In this document: positions 14,200 to 22,565 of the stretch, piece by piece | Numbering within the stretch: the first letter of the stretch is position 1 | Layout of the letters: every line of letters starts with the position of its first letter | NCBI GenBank assembly: GCA_023414355.1 | Contig: JAEZOB010000059.1 | Coordinates: 1 to 64,000 of the forward strand | DNA: 64,000 nt | Direction: 5' to 3' | DNA from: Bacillota bacterium | GTDB taxonomy: Bacteria > Bacillota > Clostridia > Lachnospirales > Lachnospiraceae | Notes under the pieces: generated by a model | What the model saw: the letters and a program-made list of their open reading frames with translations, nothing else | Databases searched by the model: none | What the model was told of the DNA's origin: nothing | Position numbers and translations under genes: made by a program

Positions 14200-15054
14200 T
14201 CATGTAAAGGGATACCACATCTTCATCGGCTGTGGCATCAGGTTTTTAGTGATAATCCAGTAAATACAGAATAACAGCAACAGAAGGTAGATTACCTTGA
14301 ATATCTGATCTGCTTTCCGCTCCTCATGCTCACTGTAGTAGGTTCTGGTCTTTTCTTTCCCATAGCCACGCAGATCCATGGCATTGGCGATGTTACCGAC
14401 CCGATCGAAGGAGGTGATAATCAGTGGAACCAGAATTAATACATTCTGCTTCAGTCTTGTCATGATGGAAGCCTTCTTCGGATTCAGTTCTACTCCTCTG
14501 ACCTGCATGGATATCTTGATATTCTCATAATCTCTACCGATGTCCGGAATGTAACGAAAGGCAATGGAAAATACAGTGCACACCTTATAGGGTACCTTTA
14601 CAGAATATAGGCCCGCAGCCATCTCCGAGGGAGTAATCGACAAAATAAAGGTCATGGATACAACCAATGATACCATCATCTTCAGGAATCGAATGGACAG
14701 ATACCAGGTGGACTCAGCAGTGATGATATAGCGTCCGCCCAGATGCAGCCATACAGTACTACCTCCGCCGCACCAAAATGCACCGATATTCGGATTTACC
14801 AGCCAGAAAAGTACGATATTAATTAAATTCATAATTGCAGCAATGAGAAAGAAATATTTTAAGATTTTCCAATTTGGCTTTAAAGAGAAGAGGCCAATTA
14901 TACTGATGATACCAAGTGGTAGCAAAAGCCTTATGTCAAAGGACATGATGATAAAGACGAGAAGAATGATGAATAGACGCACCTTTGTCTTACCGGTCAG
15001 CTGATGAAGGAGCGTCTCGCCGGGAATCAGATTAATCAGCAGTTGATTGTTCAT
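14200..15054 (-). CDS. ecfT: ECF transporter transmembrane component T
   Basis: 284-residue membrane subunit linking ATPases to the substrate-binding S component. Hydrophobic segments lie at about 26-45, 46-65, 72-95, 120-145 and 245-265. The cytoplasmic coupling helices hold the Ala-Arg-Gly-type motifs M-Q-V-R-G-V-E and M-D-L-R-G-Y-G, the hallmark of EcfT. Its start lies inside the end of the fused ATPase gene (23-bp overlap), consistent with coupled expression. As this operon has its own T, A and S genes, it is a group I (dedicated) ECF transporter. Confidence 0.88.
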   Translation of the reverse strand: MNNQLLINLIPGETLLHQLTGKTKVRLFIILLVFIIMSFDIRLLLPLGIISIIGLFSLKPNWKILKYFFLIAAIMNLINIVLFWLVNPNIGAFWCGGGSTVWLHLGGRYIITAESTWYLSIRFLKMMVSLVVSMTFILSITPSEMAAGLYSVKVPYKVCTVFSIAFRYIPDIGRDYENIKISMQVRGVELNPKKASIMTRLKQNVLILVPLIITSFDRVGNIANAMDLRGYGKEKTRTYYSEHEERKADQIFKVIYLLLLLFCIYWIITKNLMPQPMKMWYPFT

Positions 15055-16753
15055 GTTCTTTACTCATCCTTTCATAAGCAATAAAATGTTCGATATACTC
15101 TTCCGGATTAATTCCAAGCCGCTTTGCCAGAGTATAGAGAGAGGTCTGCTTCAAATTGGCCTTTTCAATGATCTCGTTATCCGCAAGCACCTTATAAACG
15201 GTGTCATCGGCAATCAGCTCACCCTCTGCAAAGACTACCGCTCTGTCTGTGTATTGGATTGCAAGATGCATATCATGGGTGATAAAGATGATGGTGATGC
15301 CATAATTTTTATTCAGATCATCCAGGAAGTTCATAATCTCGGTATAATGAAAATAATCCTGTCCAGCTGTCGGCTCGTCCAGAATGATGATATCCGGCTG
15401 TAGTACTAAAATAGAAGCGATGGTAACCCGTTTCTTCTGACCATAGCTCACTGCTGAGATCGGCCAGTTACGCATACCCCAGAGACCGCACATCTTTAAT
15501 GCCTTTTTCAGGGCTTCGTCTATTTCCTGTCTGCTCTTCCCACGGAGGGCCATTGCCAGCTCTACTTCCTCTTTGATAATATCCTTTACCAGCATCTGGT
15601 TCGGATTCTGCATCACATAGCCGATCTTTTCACCAATCTCCTTCATGGAGAGTTGAAGATAATTTGATCCCTTAATCAGGATATTGCCCTTTGCCGGACG
15701 TTTGATCCCACAGATCAGCTTCGCCATGGTACTTTTTCCCGCTCCGTTTTTACCTACGAAAGCAAGTCTTTCTCCTTGATGAACTGAGAAGGAAATATCA
15801 TGCAATACCTCTTCCGCACCATAAGAAAAGGAAACCTTCTCGACCCGCAGGAGCTCTTCTCCCAGCTTTGGTTCGTATTTCTCTATAGCCAATGCCTGCT
15901 GGCGGTTTAAGTTCTCCCGGAACGGAGTCAAATCCATCGTAGCAATATCGGACAGATACTGTCCCTCTACAAACTCACAGCCGGCATATTTCATTGCCTT
16001 GATATACAACGGCTCACGTATCCCATATTTGGTCAAATACTCTGATGCAAGCAATTTGTCAGGGGAATCATTGAATACGATCCTGCCCTGATCCATTAGC
16101 ACGACCCTGTCCAGGGAACGGTACAGTACATCCTCCAGTCTGTGTTCGATGATAATTACCGTCTTCTTCTGCTCTGTATGGATACGATCGATCAGATCAA
16201 CTGCAATCATACCCATTTTGGGGTCAAGTGCCGCCAGGGGTTCATCAAAAATCAGAAGATTCACATTATCATGCATGACTCCCGCCAATGCCACCTTCTG
16301 CTTCTGACCGCCGGAGAGCTCATAAGGAACGTGCAGAAGGAAATCCTGCATCCCGACAAGCTCACTGGCTTTTTGCACCTTAGGAAGCATTTCATTTCTT
16401 GGCATACTCTCATTTTCCAGCGAAAAGGCAATATCTTCGCCTACGGATAATCCCACAAACTGGGCATCAGAATCCTGCAATACGGTTCCTACCACCTTAC
16501 TGATAGCAAAAATGCTGGCAGACTTAGTCTCTATGCCAGCAATTTTGCAGGAACCCGTAATGTTACCTTCATAAGAAAAAGGATTTAAGCCGTTGATGCA
16601 ATTCGCCAAGGTGGACTTACCGCTACCGCTGGGGCCTAATAGCAGAACCTTCTCACCCTCATAGATCGTAAGGTTGATATCATAGAGGGTGGGCTCGGTC
16701 TGCTTTTTGTACTGAAATCCAAAATCCTTAAATTCAACAATGGGTTTTCTCAT
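15032..16753 (-). CDS. ECF transporter fused double ATPase
   Basis: 573-residue protein with two complete ABC ATPase domains in one chain, replacing separate EcfA1 and EcfA2. Domain 1 (about 5-235) has Walker A G-P-S-G-S-G-K-S-T at 40-48, L-S-G-G-Q-K-Q-K-V and L-L-I-F-D-E-P. Domain 2 (about 305-535) has G-K-N-G-A-G-K-S-T, then S-Y-G-Q-K-K-R-V, a variant of the usual L-S-G-G-Q signature, and I-I-I-L-D-E-P-T-A-G-Q-D. A ~60-residue linker joins them. Fused ATPases of this form go with UPF0397/YkoE-type S components. Start is the ATG 9 bp after ecfS, with only a weak GAAGAG site. Confidence 0.9.
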   Translation of the reverse strand: MRKPIVEFKDFGFQYKKQTEPTLYDINLTIYEGEKVLLLGPSGSGKSTLANCINGLNPFSYEGNITGSCKIAGIETKSASIFAISKVVGTVLQDSDAQFVGLSVGEDIAFSLENESMPRNEMLPKVQKASELVGMQDFLLHVPYELSGGQKQKVALAGVMHDNVNLLIFDEPLAALDPKMGMIAVDLIDRIHTEQKKTVIIIEHRLEDVLYRSLDRVVLMDQGRIVFNDSPDKLLASEYLTKYGIREPLYIKAMKYAGCEFVEGQYLSDIATMDLTPFRENLNRQQALAIEKYEPKLGEELLRVEKVSFSYGAEEVLHDISFSVHQGERLAFVGKNGAGKSTMAKLICGIKRPAKGNILIKGSNYLQLSMKEIGEKIGYVMQNPNQMLVKDIIKEEVELAMALRGKSRQEIDEALKKALKMCGLWGMRNWPISAVSYGQKKRVTIASILVLQPDIIILDEPTAGQDYFHYTEIMNFLDDLNKNYGITIIFITHDMHLAIQYTDRAVVFAEGELIADDTVYKVLADNEIIEKANLKQTSLYTLAKRLGINPEEYIEHFIAYERMSKEHEQSTAD

Positions 16754-16762
16754 TTATGTAAA

Positions 16763-17353
16763 CTACTCTTCTTTCTCGTCAATTTTTAGATTATTGCTGC
16801 GAGCATTACGTTTAGCAAGCGCAATGATGATCGGGATACCCAGAATGATCAGTATTGCTGTATTACCGATACCTCCGGCAAGTGCCTGTACGAAGGTTAC
16901 CTCCAGCTCGCCACCATAGAAAGCTGTTGTCAAAAGCGGAGTGATGACACCGAATGCCAAAGCATTGCCAAGAATACAGAGAATGGCATAAATCACGGCA
17001 TGTTTTACCTTAAAGATACCGTCATTGATACGAGCACCGTATACAGGCAGAAGACCTACGATAAAGCCTAATATACCGTTACCGATGGACCAGTCGAACC
17101 AAAAGCCCCAGCCACCGATTAAATCTGCGATCGTGTTACCAACCAGACAGGCAACAAACGCCGGAACAGGTCCATACATTGCTCCTACGATAACAGGAAT
17201 CAGCATCGCTGTCGTGAGCTTTGTGTTAGAGACAACTGTAATTCCGCCGAAGTTCATCAGTACGCCGAACAAAGCGGCACCGATTGCAATGACTACGACT
17301 GTCTTGGTATTCCATACACCAAGGATTGTTTTTAAAACACTTTGTTTTTTCAT
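16763..17353 (-). CDS. ECF transporter substrate-binding S component (UPF0397-like)
   Basis: 196-residue hydrophobic protein with about six helices and the N-terminal K-T-V-V-V-I-A-I-G-A-A-L-F-G-V-L stretch. That stretch holds the AxxxA-like motif used to dock onto EcfT. The segment P-V-I-V-G-A-M-Y-G-P and the following G-N-T-I-A-D-L-I-G-G resemble the UPF0397 group of S components, whose substrates are mostly undefined. It is first in the operon. The neighbours, an M20 peptidase and two SAM hydrolases, are the only clue to substrate, perhaps a nucleoside- or peptide-like vitamin precursor. Start ATG follows GGAGGG. The leader carries a 117-bp palindrome. Confidence 0.85.
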   Translation of the reverse strand: MKKQSVLKTILGVWNTKTVVVIAIGAALFGVLMNFGGITVVSNTKLTTAMLIPVIVGAMYGPVPAFVACLVGNTIADLIGGWGFWFDWSIGNGILGFIVGLLPVYGARINDGIFKVKHAVIYAILCILGNALAFGVITPLLTTAFYGGELEVTFVQALAGGIGNTAILIILGIPIIIALAKRNARSNNLKIDEKEE

Positions 17354-17404
17354 TGTGGTTCCCTCCAGTTTTTAATAATTATAATATATAAGTTAATACT
17401 TTGT

Positions 17405-17521
17405 CTAAAGTGTCAAAACGTGCCAAGCACTTTTTCCAGATCCCATAGATTGGTATTACAAACGAGTTTGCATACCAATCTATGAGATCCGAAAAGCACC
17501 TATGGTGCTTTGACACTTTAG
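17405..17521. repeat. 117-bp near-perfect palindrome (cruciform) in ECF operon leader
   Basis: The outer arms CTAAAGTGTCAAA (17405-17417) and TTTGACACTTTAG (17509-17521) are exact complements. The inner arms around CATAGATTGGTAT pair over 20 more bases. Each arm contains its own small hairpin (GTGCcaaGCAC on the left; GCACCtatGGTGC on the right), and even the 15-nt loop is a dyad (CAAACgaGTTTG). It lies between the promoter at 17597-17626 and the S-component gene, so it is in the untranslated leader. It could be a MITE-like element or a regulatory RNA fold. No known riboswitch fits. Confidence 0.85.
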
Positions 17522-17596
17522 CCATATTATAATTTTCAAACGAGTAAAACAAAAAATTCTTCTTCTCTTCTCCACAAAATTCCATTTAAGTTGTTA

Positions 17597-17626
17597 TATA
17601 TACCCTTTATTCTCAGTTTACCGCAA
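17597..17626 (-). promoter_or_regulatory. Predicted ECF operon promoter
   Basis: On the minus strand, -35 TTGCGG (17621-17626), 18-bp spacer and -10 TATATA (17597-17602). The transcript would have a ~235-nt leader including the 117-bp palindrome. Confidence 0.5.
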
Positions 17627-17682
17627 TGCTGTATAATAGTCAAGATTAGTACAATCTCCTTTGGAATATGTCCTCCAAATGA

Positions 17683-17712
17683 TTGAATTTTCCATCCTGC
17701 TTATGCTATAAT
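17683..17712 (+). promoter_or_regulatory. Predicted desulfoferrodoxin promoter
   Basis: TTGAAT (17683-17688), 18-bp spacer, TATAAT (17707-17712), about 80 bp upstream of the coding start. A second TATAAT-like box lies at about 17631-17636. Confidence 0.6.
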
Positions 17713-17794
17713 TAGAGCATGGCGCTGATTGGAAACTCAGCCATTTTATTCAAGGACATCCAAATCATATAAACAATCAGAAAGGACGTGTAGA

Positions 17795-18190
17795 ATGATG
17801 GAAAAGCAACAGAAATTTTACATCTGCAAGAAATGTGGTAATACGATCGGTCTGATCAATAATGCCGGAGTTCCTCTCGTATGCTGTGGCGAAGAAATGA
17901 CTGAATTGGTTCCTAATACCACTGACGCAGCAGTAGAAAAACATGTACCGGTAATTAACGTGGATGGTAATACCGTAGTTGTAGAAATTGGTTCCGTTCC
18001 GCATCCGATGACAGAAGAGCATCATATTAGCTGGGTGTATATCTTGACAGAGAAAGGTGGTCAGCGTAAGACCCTTGCGCCGAACGACAAGCCTTATCTG
18101 AAATTTGCTTTAACAGCGGACGACAAATTAAAGAAGGTTTATGCTTATTGTAACCTGCATGGTCTATGGATGGCAGAATACAGAGACTAA
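17795..18190 (+). CDS. dfx: Desulfoferrodoxin (superoxide reductase)
   Basis: Reduces superoxide to hydrogen peroxide without making oxygen, the anaerobe's alternative to superoxide dismutase. The 131-residue protein has both iron centres. The N-terminal desulforedoxin-like site is C11, C14, C30, C31. The catalytic C-terminal site uses H50, H70, H76/H77, C119 and H122 (Y-C-N-L-H-G-L-W). So it is a two-centre (class I) enzyme. The start ATG at 17795 has AAAGGA eight bases upstream; the frame extends further upstream without a site. The rubrerythrin gene follows 58 bp later on the same strand, so the pair forms one peroxide/superoxide defence unit. Confidence 0.93.
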   Translation: MMEKQQKFYICKKCGNTIGLINNAGVPLVCCGEEMTELVPNTTDAAVEKHVPVINVDGNTVVVEIGSVPHPMTEEHHISWVYILTEKGGQRKTLAPNDKPYLKFALTADDKLKKVYAYCNLHGLWMAEYRD

Positions 18191-18248
18191 TCCGAAGGAT
18201 ATCGATGGTTGTAGCCTTCGATACAAACAGAAAGGAATGAAGAAGAAC

Positions 18249-18743
18249 ATGGAAGAGAATAAGACAATGAAAAACCTGATGGCAGCCTTTGCAGGTGAAT
18301 CTCAGGCAAACAGAAAATATAATGCATATGCAAAGAAAGCTGAAAAGGAGGGCTTTGCAAATGCCGCGAAGTTATTCAGAGCAGCCGCTGATGCAGAGAC
18401 CATCCACGCATTAAAGGAATTTGAGTTGGCAGGAAAGGTAAACTCCACTCAGGATAACTTAAAGGATGCCATCGCCGGTGAAACGCATGAATACACCAGT
18501 ATGTATCCGGAGTTCCTGGCAATCGCAGAGCAGGAAGGGCTGAACAATGTTATGACAGCCTTCCGTCAGGCAATGAACGCTGAGGAAGTTCATGCTAAGC
18601 TTTATACCGAAGCTTTGAACAGTCTGGATCAGAAGGAAGAGGTATTCTATTACCTTTGTCCGGTATGCGGAAACATTGAGACCTCTATCCCCGACAAATG
18701 CAGCATCTGCGGCGTTCCGGGAACAAAGTTTATTAAGTACTAA
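18249..18743 (+). CDS. rbr: Rubrerythrin
   Basis: Di-iron peroxidase of 164 residues that reduces hydrogen peroxide, the product of the superoxide reductase encoded just upstream. Ferritin-like ligands are visible: E17, E50 with H53, E78, E112 with H115. A rubredoxin domain closes the chain with C137, C140, C151 and C154. Start is the ATG at 18249, 12 bases after AAAGGA; an earlier ATG directly abuts the site and cannot be used. A good terminator follows at 18757-18785. Electrons probably come from NADH via a rubredoxin reductase not encoded here. Confidence 0.93.
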   Translation: MEENKTMKNLMAAFAGESQANRKYNAYAKKAEKEGFANAAKLFRAAADAETIHALKEFELAGKVNSTQDNLKDAIAGETHEYTSMYPEFLAIAEQEGLNNVMTAFRQAMNAEEVHAKLYTEALNSLDQKEEVFYYLCPVCGNIETSIPDKCSICGVPGTKFIKY

Positions 18744-18756
18744 TCTATCATACAGA

Positions 18757-18785
18757 AACGGGCTGCTGAATTGCAGCCTGTTTTA
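18757..18785 (+). terminator. Rho-independent terminator after rubrerythrin
   Basis: AACGGGCTGC (18757-18766) pairs with GCAGCCTGTT (18773-18782) through a 6-nt loop with one G-U pair, then TTTTATTT. Confidence 0.85.
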
Positions 18786-18875
18786 TTTCAGACTTTAGTA
18801 TTGGTATTCCGTAGTATGGTTACAATATATTACTCCAGATGAATCAAAACAGAGAAGAGCATCAACTGCAAATAT

Positions 18876-18921
18876 AATGGCATTTACAATAGCGACCGGC
18901 TATGTTGTAAATGCCATTTTT
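18876..18921. terminator. Second strong hairpin in the rbr-mntH gap
   Basis: AATGGCATTTACAA (18876-18889) pairs exactly with TTGTAAATGCCATT (18905-18918), followed by TTTTT. It is about 95 bp beyond the rubrerythrin terminator, and no gene lies between, so what it terminates is unclear: readthrough or a short unannotated RNA. The remaining ~230 bp to mntH is AT-rich; I see no known manganese riboswitch in it. Confidence 0.6.
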
Positions 18922-19151
18922 AACCCCTTGTGAAGTGGGATCTGCCGATAAGAATCTCAGATTTACAGCTTGGAATAGTAGTAATAAGGCAAAACAATAA
19001 TTATTCCTATTTACAAATCCAAAAGAATAATTTATAGTAAACCTAAGAAGATATATAATGTTCTTTCTTGTATTACCCGAATATGACTTAGAACCATCAT
19101 AATAGAAAGGATAAAATATCAAAAGATTATTCCATTGGTATCGGTATTCAT

Positions 19152-20393
19152 ATGAAACGTTTTTTAAGCAGAAATCATAAACCCCGATTAGATTTTTTCA
19201 AATATATTGGTCCCGGCTTGCTCGTGACGGTCGGTTTTATCGACCCCGGTAACTGGGCCTCTAATGTCGCAGCCGGCTCTGAATATGGTTACAAGCTGTT
19301 ATGGATGGTAACCCTGGCAACCATCATGCTGATCCTTCTTCAGCATAATGCAGCCCATTTAGGAATCGTAACAGGTAATTGTCTCTCTGAATCCGCTGCC
19401 AAGTATATCAAACCGGCAGTAAGCAATACGATCCTGTTCACCGCTATTCTCGCTGCTGTCTCCACTGCACTGGCTGAGCTTCTCGGAGGGGCCATCGCAC
19501 TGAACATGCTTTTTGGCATACCGATTAAGCTCGGTACCATTCTGGTCTTGGTCTTCGTTCTGATTATGCTGTTTACGAACTCCTATCAGAAGCTGGAGAA
19601 GGTGATCATGGGTTTTGTATCACTCATCGGACTCTCATTTCTAATTGAACTGTGTCTGGTGAAAGTAGATTGGGGCCAGGCAGTCCCGGGCTGGGTGGTT
19701 CCCAGCTTTCCCTCAGGCTCGATCCCGATCATCATGAGCGTCCTGGGTGCGGTAGTTATGCCACATAATCTATTCCTCCACTCGGAGGTCATCCAGAGCC
19801 GTCAATGGAATCTGCAGGATGAGTCTGTCATAAAGAAGCAGTTGAAATTCGAATTTCTTGATACGCTCTTTTCCATGATTATTGGCTGGGCCATCAACAG
19901 TGCCATGATTCTGGTCGCTGCTGCCACCTTCTTTTCCCAAGGGGCACATGTCAGTGAATTAAGCCAGGCACAGCAGATGCTGAAGCCGTTGCTGGGAAAT
20001 GGTGCATCCGTTATTTTTGCACTGGCATTATTATTCTCAGGCTTGTCTTCCTCCATCACTGCAGGTATGGCAGGCGGTAGTATCTTCGCCGGTATCTTTA
20101 AAGAGCCTTATGATATCAAGGATGATCATACAAAAATCGGTGTTGTCATCACGCTTGTTCTTTCAGCTTTAACCATCTTTTTCATAAAGGACCCCTTTAA
20201 AGGACTGGTTTACTCCCAGATGTTTTTGAGTATCCAGCTACCCATCTCCATCTTTTTGCAGATTTACCTGACCTCCTCAAAAAAGGTCATGGGCAAACAT
20301 GCCAATACAACCTCCAATAGGATCGTATTATGGATTATCGGTCTGATTGTCACGGGATTAAATATCGCCTTGCTGCTGAGTTATCTGTTATAA
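19152..20393 (+). CDS. mntH: Nramp-family divalent metal transporter (MntH-like)
   Basis: 413-residue inner-membrane protein with about 11 helices that imports Mn2+ (and Fe2+) with protons. The metal-binding motifs are intact: D31-P-G-N34 in TM1 and the TM6 M203-P-H-N with the preceding G-A-V-V. These differ from the related magnesium transporters, which lack the TM6 methionine. The ATG at 19152 has only a poor ribosome site, so the true start could be a few codons different; the N-terminus before the first helix is short either way. It lies next to the superoxide/peroxide defence pair, which fits manganese uptake under oxidative stress. A sequence TTAGGTTTACT (minus strand, near 19040) faintly resembles DtxR/MntR half-sites. 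Confidence 0.9.
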   Translation: MKRFLSRNHKPRLDFFKYIGPGLLVTVGFIDPGNWASNVAAGSEYGYKLLWMVTLATIMLILLQHNAAHLGIVTGNCLSESAAKYIKPAVSNTILFTAILAAVSTALAELLGGAIALNMLFGIPIKLGTILVLVFVLIMLFTNSYQKLEKVIMGFVSLIGLSFLIELCLVKVDWGQAVPGWVVPSFPSGSIPIIMSVLGAVVMPHNLFLHSEVIQSRQWNLQDESVIKKQLKFEFLDTLFSMIIGWAINSAMILVAAATFFSQGAHVSELSQAQQMLKPLLGNGASVIFALALLFSGLSSSITAGMAGGSIFAGIFKEPYDIKDDHTKIGVVITLVLSALTIFFIKDPFKGLVYSQMFLSIQLPISIFLQIYLTSSKKVMGKHANTTSNRIVLWIIGLIVTGLNIALLLSYLL

Positions 20394-20428
20394 AGCTTCA
20401 ACTTTAAAACCTACGGATCGACGGAGTC

Positions 20429-20466
20429 GGGGCGGCTGCAAAAACATTGCAGCCGCCCCCTTTGGA
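20429..20466. terminator. GC-rich terminator after mntH
   Basis: GGGGCGGCTGCA (20429-20440) pairs with TGCAGCCGCCCC (20448-20459), then a short CCCTTT. A second hairpin, AGTGTGAAG (20485-20493) / CTTCACACT (20503-20511), probably belongs to the end of the convergent PTS operon. Confidence 0.75.
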
Positions 20467-20582
20467 GAGTTCTATCCTATGGAAAGTGTGAAGAAAAAGC
20501 ACCTTCACACTATGGAAGAACTGCGAAACTCGCACAGTGGTGCTCGTATCTTGTTCTTTTTTGATTATTGTTTAACTGTATA

Positions 20583-22268
20583 TTATTCAATTCCCAGCGC
20601 TTGGTATACCTCCTGAATTGTCTGCATTTCACAGGCTTTCTCAGCAAACTCCCGGGCCTTTTCATAAGTTGTGTTTCGAATAGAATATTTGATATTTGGT
20701 ATCTCACCCGCTGACATGCTGAATTCGTCCAATCCCAAACCCAATAGCAGCATAAGTGCCTTTTCATCGCTTGCGATTTCACCGCACATACCAACCTTGA
20801 TCTTATGCTTATGCCCTGCCTGTATCACACGCTTGATACTTCGGATCACAGCAGGATGGAAGGAATTATACAGATTCGAGATCTTCTGATTACCACGGTC
20901 CACCGCAAGCAGGTACTGCGTCAAATCATTCGTTCCAATGCTGAAGAAATCAACCTCCTGAGCGAAATCCTCAATCAGCAGAATCGAGGCCGGGGTCTCA
21001 ATCATCATGCCGACTTCGATATCAAAAGCGAAATCAATCTTTTGCTGTCTTAATTCCTCCTTACACTCCGCGAGTATCTCTTTCGCAGCTCGAAGCTCCT
21101 CGAGGGAGATGATCATCGGGAACATAATCCTTACCTTACCATATACTCCTGCTCGCAGGATTGCCCGAAGCTGGGTCTTAAACATATCTCTTAACTCCAG
21201 GGAGATACGGATTGCACGCCAGCCAAGGAAGGGATTCTGCTCCTTCTCGAACTCATAATAGGATAATTCCTTATCGCCACCGATATCAAGAGTACGTATC
21301 GTCAATTCCATGCCGCAAAGCGTGGCAGCTTCTTTGTATACCTCATATTGCTCTTCTTCGGTGGGAAAATGTTCATTATGCATATATAAGAATTCGCTTC
21401 GGAATAGTCCAACCCCATCCATATGATATTCCAGAGCTTTTCTGATATCCTTAACACTACCTACATTCGCGCATAAGCTCACACTCCTGCCATCCAAGGT
21501 TTCGGCAGGTAGAAGACTGATCCTCGACAGCTCCTCCTGTCTTTTCTGCTGTTGTGCACGTTTCCCGAGGTATAAATTCAGAGTCTCCTCATCGGGGTTA
21601 ACGAAAAGTTCTCCGGCTTCCGCATCCATAATAAGAGTATCGTCCTGCCGGATCAGCTCCATTATTCCTTCTACACCCACAAGTGCGGGTAATCCGAGCC
21701 CTCTTGCCAGAATAGATACATGACTCGTAATTCCTCCTTCTTGGGTTACAAAACCGAGGATGTGTGTCAGGTCCAGAGAAATCGTATCCGAAGGAGTCAG
21801 ATCCTGCGCTACCAGGATGACATCCTGTGTGATACCGTCAAAGGGATTGTCCTTCACTCCCTGTAACGCACAGTTCAGGCGGTGACTGATATCCTTGATA
21901 TCAGCTGCCCGCTCCCGCATGTACTCGTCCTCCATGCTTTCGAATATTAGGAGGAATTCTGCCGCCGCTGCCTCTAGTGCAGCTTCCGCACAAAGCTTTT
22001 CTTCCTTTATCCTAGTGGTAACACTTTCAAAGAGGGCAACATCCTTCACCATCTCTAAGTGCGCATCGAATATATTATTTGTCTTCGCTAATTCCGTCAA
22101 TTGCGCGGCAGCGTACTCCACAGCAGCTTCATAGCGCTCAAGCTGTGCCGGGACATCCTGATCTGTAATCGGTTCAAAGCTCGTCTTAAGCTTCTGCCTT
22201 ACTACCGGAAATGCCTTCCCGATTACGATCCCTCGGGATGCGGTTCTATCTACATGAATGGCTATCAT
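20583..22268 (-). CDS. ptsI: PTS Enzyme I (phosphoenolpyruvate-protein phosphotransferase)
   Basis: General PTS protein of 561 residues that takes phosphate from PEP and passes it to HPr. The phosphohistidine H183 is in G-G-I-T-S-H-V-S-I-L-A-R. The PEP-binding barrel has the typical R-S-E-F-L-Y, and the C-terminal V-G-M-C-G-E-I-A-S-D carries the catalytic cysteine. Start ATG at 22268 follows GGAGG; an in-frame upstream ATG would overlap the HPr gene. It is the last gene of the hexitol PTS operon, right after HPr (13-bp gap). Enzyme I and HPr are normally in their own ptsHI unit, so finding them here means this operon can supply a complete phosphorelay. Confidence 0.93.
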   Translation of the reverse strand: MIAIHVDRTASRGIVIGKAFPVVRQKLKTSFEPITDQDVPAQLERYEAAVEYAAAQLTELAKTNNIFDAHLEMVKDVALFESVTTRIKEEKLCAEAALEAAAAEFLLIFESMEDEYMRERAADIKDISHRLNCALQGVKDNPFDGITQDVILVAQDLTPSDTISLDLTHILGFVTQEGGITSHVSILARGLGLPALVGVEGIMELIRQDDTLIMDAEAGELFVNPDEETLNLYLGKRAQQQKRQEELSRISLLPAETLDGRSVSLCANVGSVKDIRKALEYHMDGVGLFRSEFLYMHNEHFPTEEEQYEVYKEAATLCGMELTIRTLDIGGDKELSYYEFEKEQNPFLGWRAIRISLELRDMFKTQLRAILRAGVYGKVRIMFPMIISLEELRAAKEILAECKEELRQQKIDFAFDIEVGMMIETPASILLIEDFAQEVDFFSIGTNDLTQYLLAVDRGNQKISNLYNSFHPAVIRSIKRVIQAGHKHKIKVGMCGEIASDEKALMLLLGLGLDEFSMSAGEIPNIKYSIRNTTYEKAREFAEKACEMQTIQEVYQALGIE

Positions 22269-22281
22269 AGCTTGCCTCCGT

Positions 22282-22545
22282 TTATTCGCCCAAACCACCG
22301 GCAATAGCATCAAGTATCGTCCTTAAATCTTCCTGTTCCGTCTCTCCGGAGCATTCCACCACAATTTCCGTACCACAGCGGATCGCTGCGCTCATCAGAA
22401 TTAGGATGCTTTTGGGATTGATTCTCTTCTCGCCGACACAGAGCGTGATCTCTGAACTGCATTTAGAACAGATCTTAGCTAATTCACCTGCCGGTCTCGC
22501 ATGCAGACCTGATGCATTTGTAACAGTTATTTTCTGACTTACCAT
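22282..22545 (-). CDS. ptsH: PTS phosphocarrier protein HPr
   Basis: 87-residue phosphocarrier. The active H15 is in A-S-G-L-H-A-R-P-A and the regulatory S46 in N-P-K-S-I-L-I-L-M-S. Keeping S46 and its surroundings means HPr kinase can probably modify it and CcpA-type repression is possible; that separates it from catabolite-silent paralogues such as Crh, which lack H15. It lies 20 bp after the dehydrogenase gene and 13 bp before ptsI in the PTS operon. Confidence 0.93.
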   Translation of the reverse strand: MVSQKITVTNASGLHARPAGELAKICSKCSSEITLCVGEKRINPKSILILMSAAIRCGTEIVVECSGETEQEDLRTILDAIAGGLGE

Positions 22546-22565
22546 ATCGGTTCCTCCTGTCTCTC

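Noticed and set aside
17379..17585. 68-codon leftward frame across the cruciform
   Set aside because: It runs through the palindrome with arms read as protein, and has no family resemblance; the region is a leader.
17354..17596. SAM riboswitch ahead of the ECF/SAM-hydrolase operon
   Set aside because: The leader is a simple long palindrome; none of the SAM-I, SAM-II or SAM-III core motifs is present.
18862..19122. 86-codon leftward reading frame in the rbr-mntH gap
   Set aside because: It crosses the hairpin at 18876-18921, has no ribosome site and odd composition; it looks like a chance frame.
18922..19151. Manganese (yybP-ykoY) riboswitch before mntH
   Set aside because: No conserved L1/L3 loops or terminator fold seen; only a weak DtxR/MntR-like half-site.
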